From an uncultured Roseovarius sp. (GTDB lineage: Bacteria; Pseudomonadota; Alphaproteobacteria; Rhodobacterales; Rhodobacteraceae), in the NCBI GenBank assembly GCA_951812895.1, contig OX638333.1, forward strand, positions 1,416,366 through 1,480,365: a stretch of DNA of 64,000 nt, given 5' to 3'. The position numbers were made by a program, and so were the translations under genes. This document shows positions 54,744 to 63,799 of the stretch, one piece after another. Every line of letters begins with the position of its first letter. Position 1 is the stretch's first letter. The notes beneath the pieces are model-generated. The model had not been told where the DNA came from. It was given only the letters and a program-made list of their open reading frames with translations, and made no database searches.

Positions 54744-55505
54744 TCAGGATTTGATCCGATAGCCGGTTCTAAAGATCAGCCAGACCAGAAACAGGCAGAT
54801 ACCAGAGAACAGCGCGATGGCAAAAAGACTAACCGCGATGGACACATCCGCCGTGCCAAAAAAGGACCAGCGGAAGCCCGAGATCAAGTAAACCACCGGG
54901 TTGAACAGGGTGATCGTTTGCCAGATCGGCGGCAGCATTGAGATTGAATAGAATGATCCGCCCAGGAATACCAAGGGCGTGATTACCAGAAGCGGGATCA
55001 GCTGCAGCTGTTCAAAATTACGCGCCCAGATGCCGATGATGAACCCGAACAACGAAAACGACAGGCAGGTCAGCACCAGAAAGGCCATCATGGCAAAGGG
55101 GTGTTGGACCTGCAGGTCCACAAACAGAGCAGAGGTGGCAAGGATCACAACACCGATAAAAAGCGATTTTGTTGCCGCCGCCCCGACGTATCCGATCACC
55201 ACCTCCAGAAAATTAACAGGTGCCGACAAAAGTTCAAAAATAGTGCCGGTGAATTTTGGGAAGTAAATTCCGAACGAAGCATTACTGATCGCCTGGGTCA
55301 TGACCGAAAGCATGATCAGCCCGGGCACGATGAACGCGCCATAGCTGACACCTTCGACCTGATCGATGCGGCTGCCAATGGCGGCACCAAACACCACGAA
55401 ATAGAGCGAGGTTGAAATGACTGGCGAAATAAAGCTTTGCATAAATGTTCGAAAGAACCGGTTCATTTCAAATCTGTAGATCGCGCCGATGGCAAGCAGG
55501 TTCAT
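54744..55505 (-). CDS. ABC-2 type transporter permease
   Basis: A 253-residue permease with six helices and the ABC-2 family segment [26 protein letters not shown]-like text ([14 protein letters not shown]). It shares 4 bp with its ATPase gene. Such pairs export lipids, polysaccharides or drugs; the cargo is not evident. It carries [12 protein letters not shown], usual for the NodJ/YadH branch. Confidence 0.9.
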   Translation of the reverse strand: MNLLAIGAIYRFEMNRFFRTFMQSFISPVISTSLYFVVFGAAIGSRIDQVEGVSYGAFIVPGLIMLSVMTQAISNASFGIYFPKFTGTIFELLSAPVNFLEVVIGYVGAAATKSLFIGVVILATSALFVDLQVQHPFAMMAFLVLTCLSFSLFGFIIGIWARNFEQLQLIPLLVITPLVFLGGSFYSISMLPPIWQTITLFNPVVYLISGFRWSFFGTADVSIAVSLFAIALFSGICLFLVWLIFRTGYRIKS

Positions 55506-56431
55506 GCCGCGCCCTCCTGTACCAGCCCCACGAAGATATCTTCGAGGCTGGATTGAGTTGTCTGGATGTCGCGCAGGGACAGCCCTGCATCTGACAGATC
55601 CTGTAGCAGCCGCGTGATGCCTGTGCGGCTGTGGTTTGTGTCGTAGGTGTAGGTGATGGTTCTGCCATCCGTGGAGAGATCGAGCGCATATTCGGCAAGG
55701 GCGTCAGGCACGGATTTTGCCGGTTCGTTCAATTCGATCCGGAGCGTTTTCTGACCCATTCGTTTCATCAGGTTGGCTTTGTCCTCGACCAACAGGATCT
55801 CTCCTTTGTTGATCACAGCGATGCGATCGGCGATGGCTTCGGCCTCTTCGATGTAGTGTGTGGTCAAGATGATGGTGACACCGCTTTGTTTCAGATCTTC
55901 GACGATACCCCACATATCGCGGCGCAGTTCAACATCGACGCCGGCGGTGGGTTCGTCCAGAAACAGCACCCGCGGTTCGTGGCACAGTGCCTTGGCGATC
56001 AGAACCCGGCGTTTCATGCCGCCCGACAGTTCCATAATACGGCTGTTGCGTTTGTCCCAGAGAGTGAGCTGACGAAGGATGCGTTCGATCAGCGCCTCAT
56101 CCCGTGGCTTGCCAAAAAGACCGCGGGAGAAGCGCACGGTGTTGATCACCTTTTCAAACGGTTCTAACGCCACTTCCTGAGGGACAAGTCCGATCATGCT
56201 ACGGGTAGCACGATAGTCGGTCAGAATGTCAAACCCGCCAACGCGGGCAGTTCCGCCGGTCGGTGATGAAATACCACAAAGTGTTGAAATCAGGGTGGTT
56301 TTCCCCGCGCCGTTTGGACCAAGCAGGGCGATGATTTCGCCCTTTTGTATAGAAAGGGACACGTCACGAAGCGCCTGAAAGCCGCCTTCGTAGGTCTTTT
56401 GCAAGCCGTCTACTTCTACAATATTACCCAT
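55502..56431 (-). CDS. ABC transporter ATP-binding protein (YadG-like exporter)
   Basis: A 309-residue ATPase: Walker [11 protein letters not shown], signature [16 protein letters not shown], Walker [13 protein letters not shown], followed by an extra C-terminal domain usual for exporters. The start has GGAGGGG upstream. It forms an export system with the ABC-2 permease. YadG/YadH of E. coli is the nearest pattern I recall. Confidence 0.92.
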   Translation of the reverse strand: MGNIVEVDGLQKTYEGGFQALRDVSLSIQKGEIIALLGPNGAGKTTLISTLCGISSPTGGTARVGGFDILTDYRATRSMIGLVPQEVALEPFEKVINTVRFSRGLFGKPRDEALIERILRQLTLWDKRNSRIMELSGGMKRRVLIAKALCHEPRVLFLDEPTAGVDVELRRDMWGIVEDLKQSGVTIILTTHYIEEAEAIADRIAVINKGEILLVEDKANLMKRMGQKTLRIELNEPAKSVPDALAEYALDLSTDGRTITYTYDTNHSRTGITRLLQDLSDAGLSLRDIQTTQSSLEDIFVGLVQEGAA

Positions 56432-56698
56432 AAACCCCTCCGGAATCGTGTTGCGAACCTACGGTCAGATTCTCAAAGTGCAATGGACCGTTCGTGTAGA
56501 GCGAACTGTGCAAAACTGCAAAATTAGTTGGATTAGCCATTACTGTTTCCAAATGGTCAACAATGCCGCCCAGAAATGGTTGAGAATCGGACACAATTCT
56601 GCCATGTTCGGGCCGTGGGGGCGCCAATGGAGCGCCAAATCAAATGTCTGATCTGCTAAGATTTGCCTGCTCCGAAAACCGGAGCCTCTGAAATCATT

Positions 56699-57379
56699 AT
56701 GTTTGTACGTTTCCTTATGCTGACCGCGATGGCCGTGCTTTTGTCTGCCTGTGGTGAGAATGTTAGCCGCAATGCCCCATCACGTATTCTGGTTGTTGGC
56801 GATTCAATGCTCGCCTCGCATAAGATTTCGGATCGCGCCGTTTCCCATTCGATGGAACGCAGGCTGGGAGAACCGGTTGTTGACCGGTCTGTTCTGGGCG
56901 CCCGGTTTTTGTATTCGTTGCCGATTTCAGGGGCGGCGGGGCTGAACATTCGCAAACAATATCTGCCCGGACGGTGGGACTGGGTCATTGTAAACGGCGG
57001 GGGCAATGATCTGTGGATGGGATGCGGGTGTTTTGTTTGTGATGGTAAAATGGACAAACTGATTTCGGAAGATGGCAAGTTCGGGAAGATTCCCGGGTTT
57101 CTGTCGGATATCCGTCAGTCGGGCGCGAAGGTGATCTTTGTGGGCTATCTGCGCAGCCCCGGTGCGGGGTCGCCGATTGAGCATTGTAAGGATGAAGGTG
57201 ACGAGCTGGAGAGCCGGGTGAGCAAGCTGGCTGCATTGGACAGCGGTGTTCATTTCTTATCGCTCAAGGACCTGGTTCCCTATGGCGATACGTCTTATCA
57301 CGCCATCGACATGATCCACCCGTCTGTTAAGGCAAGCAATGCAATTGGGGAAATGGTCGCCGAAATTATCGGCAAGTAA
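56699..57379 (+). CDS. SGNH/GDSL-type hydrolase, lipoprotein
   Basis: A 226-residue protein with a lipoprotein signal (lipobox LLSAC, Cys18). SGNH blocks are VVGDSMLAS (Ser), VNGGGNDLWMG (Asn) and the C-terminal DMIHPS (Asp/His). It is expected in the envelope, acting on acyl or acetyl esters of glycans or lipids. The start at 56699 is chosen because it begins the signal; the ribosome site is weak. Confidence 0.8.
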   Translation: MFVRFLMLTAMAVLLSACGENVSRNAPSRILVVGDSMLASHKISDRAVSHSMERRLGEPVVDRSVLGARFLYSLPISGAAGLNIRKQYLPGRWDWVIVNGGGNDLWMGCGCFVCDGKMDKLISEDGKFGKIPGFLSDIRQSGAKVIFVGYLRSPGAGSPIEHCKDEGDELESRVSKLAALDSGVHFLSLKDLVPYGDTSYHAIDMIHPSVKASNAIGEMVAEIIGK

Positions 57380-57622
57380 CCCGGAACGCTGCCCCGGGTA
57401 GATCAGGTAGGGCGGTGATTGAGACCGCGCATCTGCATCCACTTCGGGTACCAGATGTCTGATTGGTTTTGATTTAGAATGTGGACGTTTGTGCAAAATT
57501 CGGACTGTTTTTCAGAAGGTAAATACGCAATGTGCACATCGTACTGTAAGGTCAAGTTTCCCTGACCCAATCGGGCAAAGGCCCTTGGTTAACCTCCGAA
57601 CAAAATCCCTGCGCGGAGTAAA

Positions 57623-57671
57623 GGGCGAAGCCCGCCGCGCATCACCGACGCGCCCGGACGCGGTGGCGATT
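57623..57671 (-). repeat. Dispersed repeat, copy C (inverted)
   Basis: On the minus strand it reads ATCGCCACCGCG, a short insert, CGCGTCGGTGATGCGCGGC, close to copy A at 49893. With copy B it forms an imperfect inverted pair about 70 bp apart. Confidence 0.45.
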
Positions 57672-57742
57672 TGGCTGCCACATGTACAACGCTCCACTCT
57701 TTTTCGAATTTTGCTGAGATAAAGCGCACTGTTCGACGGTTG

Positions 57743-57773
57743 GATCACCACCGCGCGCGCCAGCAATGCGCAG
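57743..57773 (+). repeat. Dispersed repeat, copy B
   Basis: GATCACCACCGCGCGCG followed by CCAGCAATGCGCAGC differs from copy A at only a few positions over 31 bases. Confidence 0.5.
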
Positions 57774-57816
57774 CTTTGAACAATGGTGTTCGGCGGTAGT
57801 TGTTGATACCGTCAAG

Positions 57817-58494
57817 TCACTCGCGAAACGCCCCCTCGGTGGATTGCCATTCTTCTCTGAGCACGCGGGCGCGGTCTGGGAAATATTCGCCGGTCGCCGC
57901 AACGCTACCAATCCGGTCGAGGCGGAAATGGCGAAAGCCGTTGCGTAAGTTGCACCATGCAGCCAGCACCAACACGTCGACATAGTAGATCAGCGCGAGC
58001 GGCAAAATCACGCGATTTGTACGGCGCTCCTGCAGATCGAGATAGGAAATTTCAAGCTCTGTCGCGTCGCGAATGAAATTGCGAAATTGCTCGGCGCTGG
58101 GCCCAACATTCGGTACCGCCGTCCAGCCTGAGACATGCAGCGCCTTGTCCGGGGCGGCGCCCGGCAGAACCTCGGCGATTTTTTCAGCCGCGCGTCTAGC
58201 GGCGCGTTCAAGGCCTGCGTCACCCGTGCGGTGCAACAGGGCCATGCCGACGAACAGCGCCTCCAGCTCTTCGGGTGTAAACATCAGAGGCGGCAGATCA
58301 AACCCCCGGCGCATGATGTAACCGATGCCGGCCTCGCCCTCGATGGGTACGCGCATTGCCTGCAGCGAAGCGATGTCGCGGTAAACAGTGCGCGGCACGA
58401 CCTCGAGCTCTTCGGCCAGCTGGGCCGCGGTAACCGGGCCAGTCGCGCCGCGCAGGATCTGGATGATTTCAAAAAGACGGGTTGTGCGGGCCAT
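57817..58494 (-). CDS. YafY-family transcriptional regulator (HTH + WYL)
   Basis: A 225-residue regulator. The N-terminal HTH_11 is TTRLFEIIQILRGATGPVTA...RTVYRDIASLQAM. A C-terminal WYL domain follows (EISYLDLQERRTNRVILPLALIYYVDVLVLAAWC). It is divergent from the PEP-mutase-family gene with a perfect palindrome between the starts, so it probably controls that gene and itself. No ribosome site precedes the start. Confidence 0.88.
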   Translation of the reverse strand: MARTTRLFEIIQILRGATGPVTAAQLAEELEVVPRTVYRDIASLQAMRVPIEGEAGIGYIMRRGFDLPPLMFTPEELEALFVGMALLHRTGDAGLERAARRAAEKIAEVLPGAAPDKALHVSGWTAVPNVGPSAEQFRNFIRDATELEISYLDLQERRTNRVILPLALIYYVDVLVLAAWCNLRNGFRHFRLDRIGSVAATGEYFPDRARVLREEWQSTEGAFRE

Positions 58495-58512
58495 AGCGAA
58501 AACATAACACAT

Positions 58513-58536
58513 CTGCTGACAACATGGTGTCAGCAG
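58513..58536. promoter_or_regulatory. Operator-like palindrome between the WYL regulator and PEP-mutase-family genes
   Basis: CTGCTGACA-N6-TGTCAGCAG is a perfect 9-bp inverted repeat with a 6-base spacer. It lies 19 bp before the regulator start and 42 bp before the start of the divergent gene, placing it over both promoters. Confidence 0.75.
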
Positions 58537-58577
58537 TGATGTTGTAGACTGACATGAACATCACCGTGAGGGTAGCC

Positions 58578-59393
58578 ATGCAAACAAAGGCCGATACTTT
58601 TCGAAATCTCCACATGGGCGGCGGCGCGTTTGTCATGCCCAACCCTTGGGATATTGGGTCCGCGCGTATTCTGGCATCTATGGGATACGAAGCGCTGGCA
58701 ACAACCAGTTCAGGCATGGCCCATCGGTTGGGGCGACCAGAGGGAACTGTGCCATCAGAGCAGATGCTGGAGCATTGCCGCGAAATTGTCGCCGCAACCC
58801 CATTGCCGGTGTCCGCCGATCTGGAAAAGGGAATTGGGGATTCGCCGCAGAGTGTGGCCGAGACGATCCGGCTGGCAGCGGGAACCGGACTGGCAGGGGG
58901 GTCGATCGAGGATCATACCGGGCGGCATGATGATCCGATCTATGGGTATTCGCTTGCGGTCGAGCGAGTCGCGGCGGCGGTAGAGGCCTGCCGCGCATTG
59001 CCGGAAGATTTTGTGCTGACTGCACGGTGTGAGAGCCTGTTATGGGGCAAGACTGATCTGGATGATGTTATCCGGAGGTTACAAGCCTATGAGGCGGCGG
59101 GGGCGGATGTGCTTTATGCGCCCGGGCTGGATGATCTGGCCGCGATCCGGACTGTATGTAGTGCGTTGGGAAAGCCCGTGAACGTGGTCATGGAAATGCC
59201 CGGTGCAGTTTTCAGCATTGCCGATCTGGCGGATGCGGGTGTTACCCGTATCAGCATCGGCTCCGGGTTTTTTCGTGTTGCTTATGGCGCGTTTATTGAT
59301 GCTGCGCGGGAGGTTAAGGATCAGGGCACATTTGGCCGGGCCGGGCGCGGGATTGATTTTGCTGAGCTTGAAGAAATTTTCAAACTGGGGTGA
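58578..59393 (+). CDS. Isocitrate lyase/PEP mutase family protein
   Basis: A 271-residue TIM-barrel enzyme. Typical segments are FVMPNPWDIGSARILASMGYEALATTSSG, PVSADLEKGIGDSPQSV and GGSIEDHTG. Relatives include PEP mutase, methylisocitrate lyase, oxaloacetate decarboxylase and phosphonopyruvate hydrolase. The Cys motif of the lyases (KKCGH) is absent, so a C-C lyase of isocitrate type is unlikely. The start at 58578 has GAGGG upstream. Confidence 0.85.
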   Translation: MQTKADTFRNLHMGGGAFVMPNPWDIGSARILASMGYEALATTSSGMAHRLGRPEGTVPSEQMLEHCREIVAATPLPVSADLEKGIGDSPQSVAETIRLAAGTGLAGGSIEDHTGRHDDPIYGYSLAVERVAAAVEACRALPEDFVLTARCESLLWGKTDLDDVIRRLQAYEAAGADVLYAPGLDDLAAIRTVCSALGKPVNVVMEMPGAVFSIADLADAGVTRISIGSGFFRVAYGAFIDAAREVKDQGTFGRAGRGIDFAELEEIFKLG

Positions 59394-59574
59394 TATGAGG
59401 ACTGTAGGAGCATTGTCAACACGAACAGCGATTTGCCGCGAGCCGACATCAAGCGCTTTGCATCATGCCGTGCGGTGACATCTTTGATGGGTTGCGCACT
59501 TACAACAGGGGTTGGATCACCGGGCGCATAAGGTTATTCTGCGCGCTCGCCCCGCGCCCGACAGGACCCAGATT

Positions 59575-60051
59575 ATGGCCAAGCCAAAGGAAAACCCGAA
59601 CTACAAGGTCATCGCCGAGAATCGGCGTGCCCGGTATGATTATGCCATCGAGGACGATATCGAATGCGGTATCATCCTTGAAGGATCCGAGGTGAAATCC
59701 CTGCGTCAGAACAGCGCCAATATCGCCGAAAGCTATGCTGCGGTAGATGAGGCAGAGCTGTGGTTGGTCAATTCCTATATCGCGCCCTATGAACAGGCCA
59801 AGACCTTTGGCCACGAGGAAAAGAGGCGGCGTAAATTGCTGGTCTCAAAGAAAGAACTGTCGCGGCTTTGGAATGACACGCAGCGCAAGGGTATGACCCT
59901 TGTGCCGCTGGTGCTGTATTTCAATCACAAGGGGCTGGCCAAGATGAAGCTTGGTATCGCCAAGGGTAAAAAGAACGTCGACAAGCGCCATACCGAGGCC
60001 AAACGCGACTGGAGCCGGCAAAAGCAGCGGCTGTTGCGCCACGGGGGATAG
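59575..60051 (+). CDS. smpB: SsrA-binding protein SmpB
   Basis: A 158-residue trans-translation factor that binds tmRNA to rescue stalled ribosomes. It shows [40 protein letters not shown] and the C-terminal basic tail [19 protein letters not shown]. The start at 59575 begins the usual MAK sequence. No tmRNA gene was found in the window. Confidence 0.96.
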   Translation: MAKPKENPNYKVIAENRRARYDYAIEDDIECGIILEGSEVKSLRQNSANIAESYAAVDEAELWLVNSYIAPYEQAKTFGHEEKRRRKLLVSKKELSRLWNDTQRKGMTLVPLVLYFNHKGLAKMKLGIAKGKKNVDKRHTEAKRDWSRQKQRLLRHGG

Positions 60052-60150
60052 GCGGGGCTGTTTTCCCCTTAAGTGAACTCTGATCGGTCTGATAGTCGGA
60101 AGCGAGTAACGGGGCCGATCATGGCCCTTTCCAGAAGGGGAGTTTGCGAC

Positions 60151-60426
60151 TTGGAACTTATCATCAGTCTGCTTGCAGGTGCAGTTGGCGGCAATGTCGC
60201 TGGTAAGGCGCTTAAACAGTTTAACCTTGGCACAATTGGGAATTCGGTGGCAGGGATAGTCGGTGGTGGTCTTGGCGGTCAGATTTTGGGCATGCTGGGG
60301 GCCGGTGGCCTTGCCGAGGGTGGAACCGATATCGGCGGCATCATCGGCAGCCTTGCCTCTGGCGGTGTTGGCGGTGGTGCTTTGCTGGTGATCGTCGGGA
60401 TCGTCAGGAAGGCGTTGAAGAAGTAA
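60151..60426 (+). CDS. Small glycine-rich hydrophobic membrane protein
   Basis: A 91-residue protein of two glycine-rich hydrophobic stretches (IISLLAGAVGGNVAGKAL; IVGGGLGGQILGMLGAGG) ending in basic residues. It resembles a small family of uncharacterised membrane proteins that begin MELIISL. The TTG at 60151 has GGGGAG 9 bp upstream and matches that start; an ATG at 60121 gives a longer form. A strong hairpin follows. Confidence 0.65.
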   Translation: MELIISLLAGAVGGNVAGKALKQFNLGTIGNSVAGIVGGGLGGQILGMLGAGGLAEGGTDIGGIIGSLASGGVGGGALLVIVGIVRKALKK

Positions 60427-60435
60427 TCTTGCAAA

Positions 60436-60456
60436 CGGGCGGCAAAATGCCGCCCG
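60436..60456 (+). terminator. Hairpin after the glycine-rich gene
   Basis: CGGGCGGCA-AAA-TGCCGCCCG, a perfect 9-bp GC-rich stem, begins 10 bp after the stop. No T-run follows. Confidence 0.7.
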
Positions 60457-60514
60457 ACCTTGCCCTTGGTGCGTCAGGGATGTAGTCAGGCCCCGAAAAA
60501 AGCTGGGGGCCGAT

Positions 60515-61372
60515 ATGGCACAGGATGACCCAAAAACCCTTGTTTCTACGAATTGGCTGGCTGACCACCTAAAAGATCCCGATCTGCGGGTTCTCGACGG
60601 GACATGGTTTATGCCATCCGAGGCGCGGGATGCTAAGGCGGAATATGATGCCGGGCACATTCCCGGTGCACGTTTTTTTGACATTGATGACATCAGTGAC
60701 CATCGGTCGGATCTGCCGCATATGGTGCCGCCGGTTGAAAAATTCATGTCGCGCCTGCGGGCGATGGGCGTGGGGGATGGCCATCAGGTTGTGGTTTACG
60801 ATGCGCTGGGCCTGTTTTCCGCGGCAAGGGTTTGGTGGCTGTTCCGGTTGATGGGACAGAACAATATTGCCGTACTGGATGGCGGCCTGCCAAAATGGCT
60901 GGCCGAGGGGCATCCGGTCGAGGATATGCCACCGGTGATCCGCGACAGGCATATGACGGTGCGGCGGCAGAACCATATGGTGAAGGATGTAACACAGGTC
61001 TCGTCCGCGTCGAAACTGGGGGATTACGAGATTCTGGATGCACGGTCCCCGGGGCGGTTTACCGGGCAAGAACCTGAACCGCGAGAGGAATTACGCGGCG
61101 GGCATATCCCCGGTTCGCGCAGCGTGTTTTTTAAGACCCTGCTGAATACGGATCGCACGATGAAGTCACCCGAAGCCCTGCGTGCCGTGTTTGAGGCGAC
61201 AGGTATGGATTTATCGAAGCCTGCGATCACATCCTGCGGATCAGGTGTGACCGCCGCGATTATCAACCTCGCCCTTGAGCGGATCGGCAAGACCGATCAC
61301 GCGCTATATGACGGATCCTGGACGGAATGGGGTGCCTTTCCCACTGTCCCCGTCGCCACCGGAGAAGCCTAA
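60515..61372 (+). CDS. sseA: 3-mercaptopyruvate sulfurtransferase
   Basis: A 285-residue two-domain rhodanese. The catalytic loop CGSGVTA in the second domain is the mercaptopyruvate type, unlike the CRKG(V/T) of thiosulfate rhodanese. The first domain has LRVLDGTWFMP and GHIPGARFFDIDDIS. It transfers sulfur from 3-mercaptopyruvate to thiols or cyanide. The aminotransferase gene starts 1 bp after its stop, a pairing that fits supply of the keto acid by transamination of cysteine. Confidence 0.92.
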   Translation: MAQDDPKTLVSTNWLADHLKDPDLRVLDGTWFMPSEARDAKAEYDAGHIPGARFFDIDDISDHRSDLPHMVPPVEKFMSRLRAMGVGDGHQVVVYDALGLFSAARVWWLFRLMGQNNIAVLDGGLPKWLAEGHPVEDMPPVIRDRHMTVRRQNHMVKDVTQVSSASKLGDYEILDARSPGRFTGQEPEPREELRGGHIPGSRSVFFKTLLNTDRTMKSPEALRAVFEATGMDLSKPAITSCGSGVTAAIINLALERIGKTDHALYDGSWTEWGAFPTVPVATGEA

Positions 61373-61373
61373 G

Positions 61374-62558
61374 ATGTTTGAACAGCTCAAAGAGCAGCCC
61401 GCTGATAAGATCCTGATGCTGATACAGATGTATCGCGAGGACAACCGGACCAACAAGATCGACCTTGGCGTTGGCGTCTACAAAGACGCGACGGGTCTGA
61501 CCCCGATCATGCGGGCAGTGAAAGAGGCCGAACAGCGCTGGTGGGGTGAAGAAACGACCAAAGCCTATACCGGGCTGGCAGGCGATCCGGCATTTGGCGA
61601 TGCGATGGTGGGCCTTGTTCTGGGCGACGCAGTGTCGCGTGATCAGGTGGCTGCGGTTGCGACCCCTGGTGGCACCGGCGCCGTGCGGCAGGCGTTTGAG
61701 CTGATCCAGATGGCCAACCCTGCGGCGCGGATTTTCGTGTCGAACCCGACATGGCCGAACCACTTGAGCATCATGAAACATCTTGGGATCGAAGCCGTAC
61801 CTTACCGGTATTTCGACGAGACGACCTGTGCGGTGGACTTCGCTGGTATGATGGAAGACCTCGGCGATGTAAAAGCTGGCGATGTGGTTCTGCTGCATGG
61901 CTGTTGCCACAACCCGACCGGGGCCAACCTGAACATGACAGAGTGGCAGGCGGTCATTGAACTGATGAATGCACGCGGTGTGATCCCGATGATCGACATT
62001 GCCTATCAGGGATTTGGCGACGGACTGAACGAAGATGCCGCCGCCACGCGCGCCGTGGTTTCGGAGTGCCCCGAGGTTCTGATCGCTGCCAGCTGTTCCA
62101 AGAACTTCGGCATTTACCGCGAACGGACTGGCCTGTTGATGGCTGTGTCACATGACAAGGCGGGGCACAAGGTGACCCAGGGCAACCTTGCCTATCTCAA
62201 CCGGCAAAACTATTCCTTTCCGCCGGATCATGGTGCGCGGCTGGTGACAATGGTTCTGAATGATGCGGAGCTGCGGGCCGATTGGCAGGCAGAGCTGGAA
62301 GATGTGCGGCAGGGAATGCTGGGGCTACGCGAGCAGCTGGCGACAGAATTGCAGCGCGTCTCAGGATCAGACCGGTTTGGATTTGTAGCACAGCATCGCG
62401 GGATGTTTTCGCGTCTGGGCCTCGCCCCGGAGATCGTGGAAAAGCTGCGCGTTGAGCATGGCATATACATGGTGGGTGACAGCCGGATCAACATTGCAGG
62501 TCTGAACAGCGAGACGGTACCGATACTGGCGAACGCGATTGTTTCGGCGGGCGGGTAA
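61374..62558 (+). CDS. tyrB: Aromatic-amino-acid/aspartate aminotransferase (class I)
   Basis: A 394-residue PLP enzyme of the AspC/TyrB group. It shows KIDLGVGVYKDATGLTPIM, NPTWPNH, LLHGCCHNPTGANL and the PLP lysine in SCSKNFGIYRERTG, then NIAGLNSETVP at the end. It moves the amino group between aromatic amino acids or aspartate and 2-oxoglutarate. TyrB versus AspC cannot be separated firmly by eye. It is directly downstream of sseA. Confidence 0.88.
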   Translation: MFEQLKEQPADKILMLIQMYREDNRTNKIDLGVGVYKDATGLTPIMRAVKEAEQRWWGEETTKAYTGLAGDPAFGDAMVGLVLGDAVSRDQVAAVATPGGTGAVRQAFELIQMANPAARIFVSNPTWPNHLSIMKHLGIEAVPYRYFDETTCAVDFAGMMEDLGDVKAGDVVLLHGCCHNPTGANLNMTEWQAVIELMNARGVIPMIDIAYQGFGDGLNEDAAATRAVVSECPEVLIAASCSKNFGIYRERTGLLMAVSHDKAGHKVTQGNLAYLNRQNYSFPPDHGARLVTMVLNDAELRADWQAELEDVRQGMLGLREQLATELQRVSGSDRFGFVAQHRGMFSRLGLAPEIVEKLRVEHGIYMVGDSRINIAGLNSETVPILANAIVSAGG

Positions 62559-62566
62559 CAGCAACA

Positions 62567-63034
62567 CTATTCTGAAGGCTGAAGTGACCGGAGTGCACGT
62601 ATAAAGCTTTCCGGTGAGGCTTCGGCTTGTAATTTGCTCATGTGGTGATGGATCTGCGGCCCGTAGACCTCCCACATGCGCAGGCGCAATTCAGAACCAT
62701 TTGACGTTAGCCGCAGCGTCTTTGCGCGCCTGTCCCGATCGCAGGTGGATTCGCTTATCAGACCCTGATCGATCATTTTTCGAAGATGACGGGACAGGTT
62801 TGATTGTTCGAACAACAGGTTATCGGTGAGGTTACTTGCCCATATACCATCCGGCCCTGCCATCTCGATCGACCAGAGAATATCGTACCATTTCTGTGTC
62901 GGCAGACCTTTTTCGGCAAAGGCGCGCTCTACGTCGGTATGAATTTTTCGAAACGTGCTGTTCAAAGTGATCCAGAGTCGGGTTTCCAGGTCCGTTGGAT
63001 TGGCCTTCACATTTTCGCGAGAATCGGGATTCAA
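62567..63034 (-). CDS. MarR family transcriptional regulator
   Basis: A 155-residue winged-helix regulator: LPTQKWYDILWSIEMAG, the recognition segment LLFEQSNLSRHLRKMIDQGLI and the wing STCDRDRRAKTLRLTSNG. I chose the TTG at 63034, since AGGAG lies 6 bp before it; upstream ATGs have no such site. It is divergent from the YceI gene, with two palindromes between them. Confidence 0.85.
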   Translation of the reverse strand: MNPDSRENVKANPTDLETRLWITLNSTFRKIHTDVERAFAEKGLPTQKWYDILWSIEMAGPDGIWASNLTDNLLFEQSNLSRHLRKMIDQGLISESTCDRDRRAKTLRLTSNGSELRLRMWEVYGPQIHHHMSKLQAEASPESFIRALRSLQPSE

Positions 63035-63058
63035 TTGGCACTCCTGATGGAAACAATA

Positions 63059-63097
63059 AATTAGATGCATTATCATCTAATTGGATTTTGAATCCAA
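63059..63097. promoter_or_regulatory. Two adjacent palindromes between marR-type and yceI-type genes
   Basis: AATTAGATG-N6-CATCTAATT (63059-63082) is a perfect 9-bp inverted repeat. TTGGATT-TTG-AATCCAA (63081-63097) is a perfect 7-bp one that overlaps its end. They are likely sites for the MarR-type protein on both divergent promoters. Confidence 0.7.
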
Positions 63098-63152
63098 ATC
63101 AAATTCAACCGGCCAAGATATTTCTCTTGCCAGATTTTCAAATGAGGACCTC

Positions 63153-63746
63153 ATGACTTATTTCCGGAACTTCCTCTCATCCACCGCGGTTGCCGCGACA
63201 TGTCTGTTAGCCATGCCTGCCATGGCTGCGACCTACAAAACCGATCAGGGCCATTCCGAAGTGCGTTTCGGCTGGAGCCATGCAGGTGTTTCGATGCAGA
63301 CGGCAGAATTCACCAGTTTTGAAGGCACGCTGGATCTTGATCCGGAGAATGTCGAAGCCGCATCGCTGAGCGCAACAATTCAGGTTGGCAGTCTGGCCTC
63401 TGGATATGAGCCGCTGGATAAAGACCTGTTAAGTGAAGGGTTCTTAAACGCCACTTCGTTCCCGGAAATCACTTTTGTCAGCACCGGCATTGAGCGCACA
63501 GGCGATTCTACGGCGAACGTTACCGGCGATTTGACCATACTTGGAACGACACAATCAGTGGTTCTGGAAACAACATTGACCCATATCGGCGATCACCCTG
63601 TGGCTGCCTTTTTCGATTCTTACAAAGGTGATTGGGTCGCGTTTACCGCGACGACGACCCTAGACCATCAGGCCTTTGGCGTGGGTAGTTTTTCAACCGG
63701 GCCCATTACGGTAGAAATCGTTACCGAGATGAAGGCGGCAGAGTGA
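63153..63746 (+). CDS. YceI family periplasmic protein
   Basis: A 197-residue lipocalin-like protein with a Sec signal (about residues 1-26, ending AMA). Mature segments YKTDQGHSEVRFGWSHAGVS, FEGTLDLDPE and the late DHQAFGVG are family marks. YceI proteins bind isoprenoid-like lipids; their role is uncertain (base or osmotic stress in E. coli). The start follows GAGG. Confidence 0.92.
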   Translation: MTYFRNFLSSTAVAATCLLAMPAMAATYKTDQGHSEVRFGWSHAGVSMQTAEFTSFEGTLDLDPENVEAASLSATIQVGSLASGYEPLDKDLLSEGFLNATSFPEITFVSTGIERTGDSTANVTGDLTILGTTQSVVLETTLTHIGDHPVAAFFDSYKGDWVAFTATTTLDHQAFGVGSFSTGPITVEIVTEMKAAE

Positions 63747-63767
63747 TTTCTGAACTTTAAGCACAAA

Positions 63768-63796
63768 GCCGCGCGAACATTTGGCTATCGCGCGGC
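63768..63796. terminator. Bidirectional hairpin terminator
   Basis: GCCGCGCGA and TCGCGCGGC form a perfect 9-bp stem with an 11-base loop, between the convergent YceI and TetR genes. Confidence 0.75.
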
Positions 63797-63799
63797 GTC

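Larger units (their letters stand above)
57380..57816. other. Intergenic region with two copies of a dispersed repeat
   Basis: A 437-bp gap between the SGNH gene and the convergent WYL regulator. It holds repeat copies at 57623-57671 (inverted) and 57743-57773 (direct). Short frames here have no ribosome sites, and their peptides look like translated repeat sequence. Confidence 0.6.

Noticed and set aside
57512-57766. An 84-codon minus-strand frame in the SGNH/WYL gap
   Set aside because: Its sequence runs through the dispersed repeats and has no ribosome site; it is probably translated repeat DNA.
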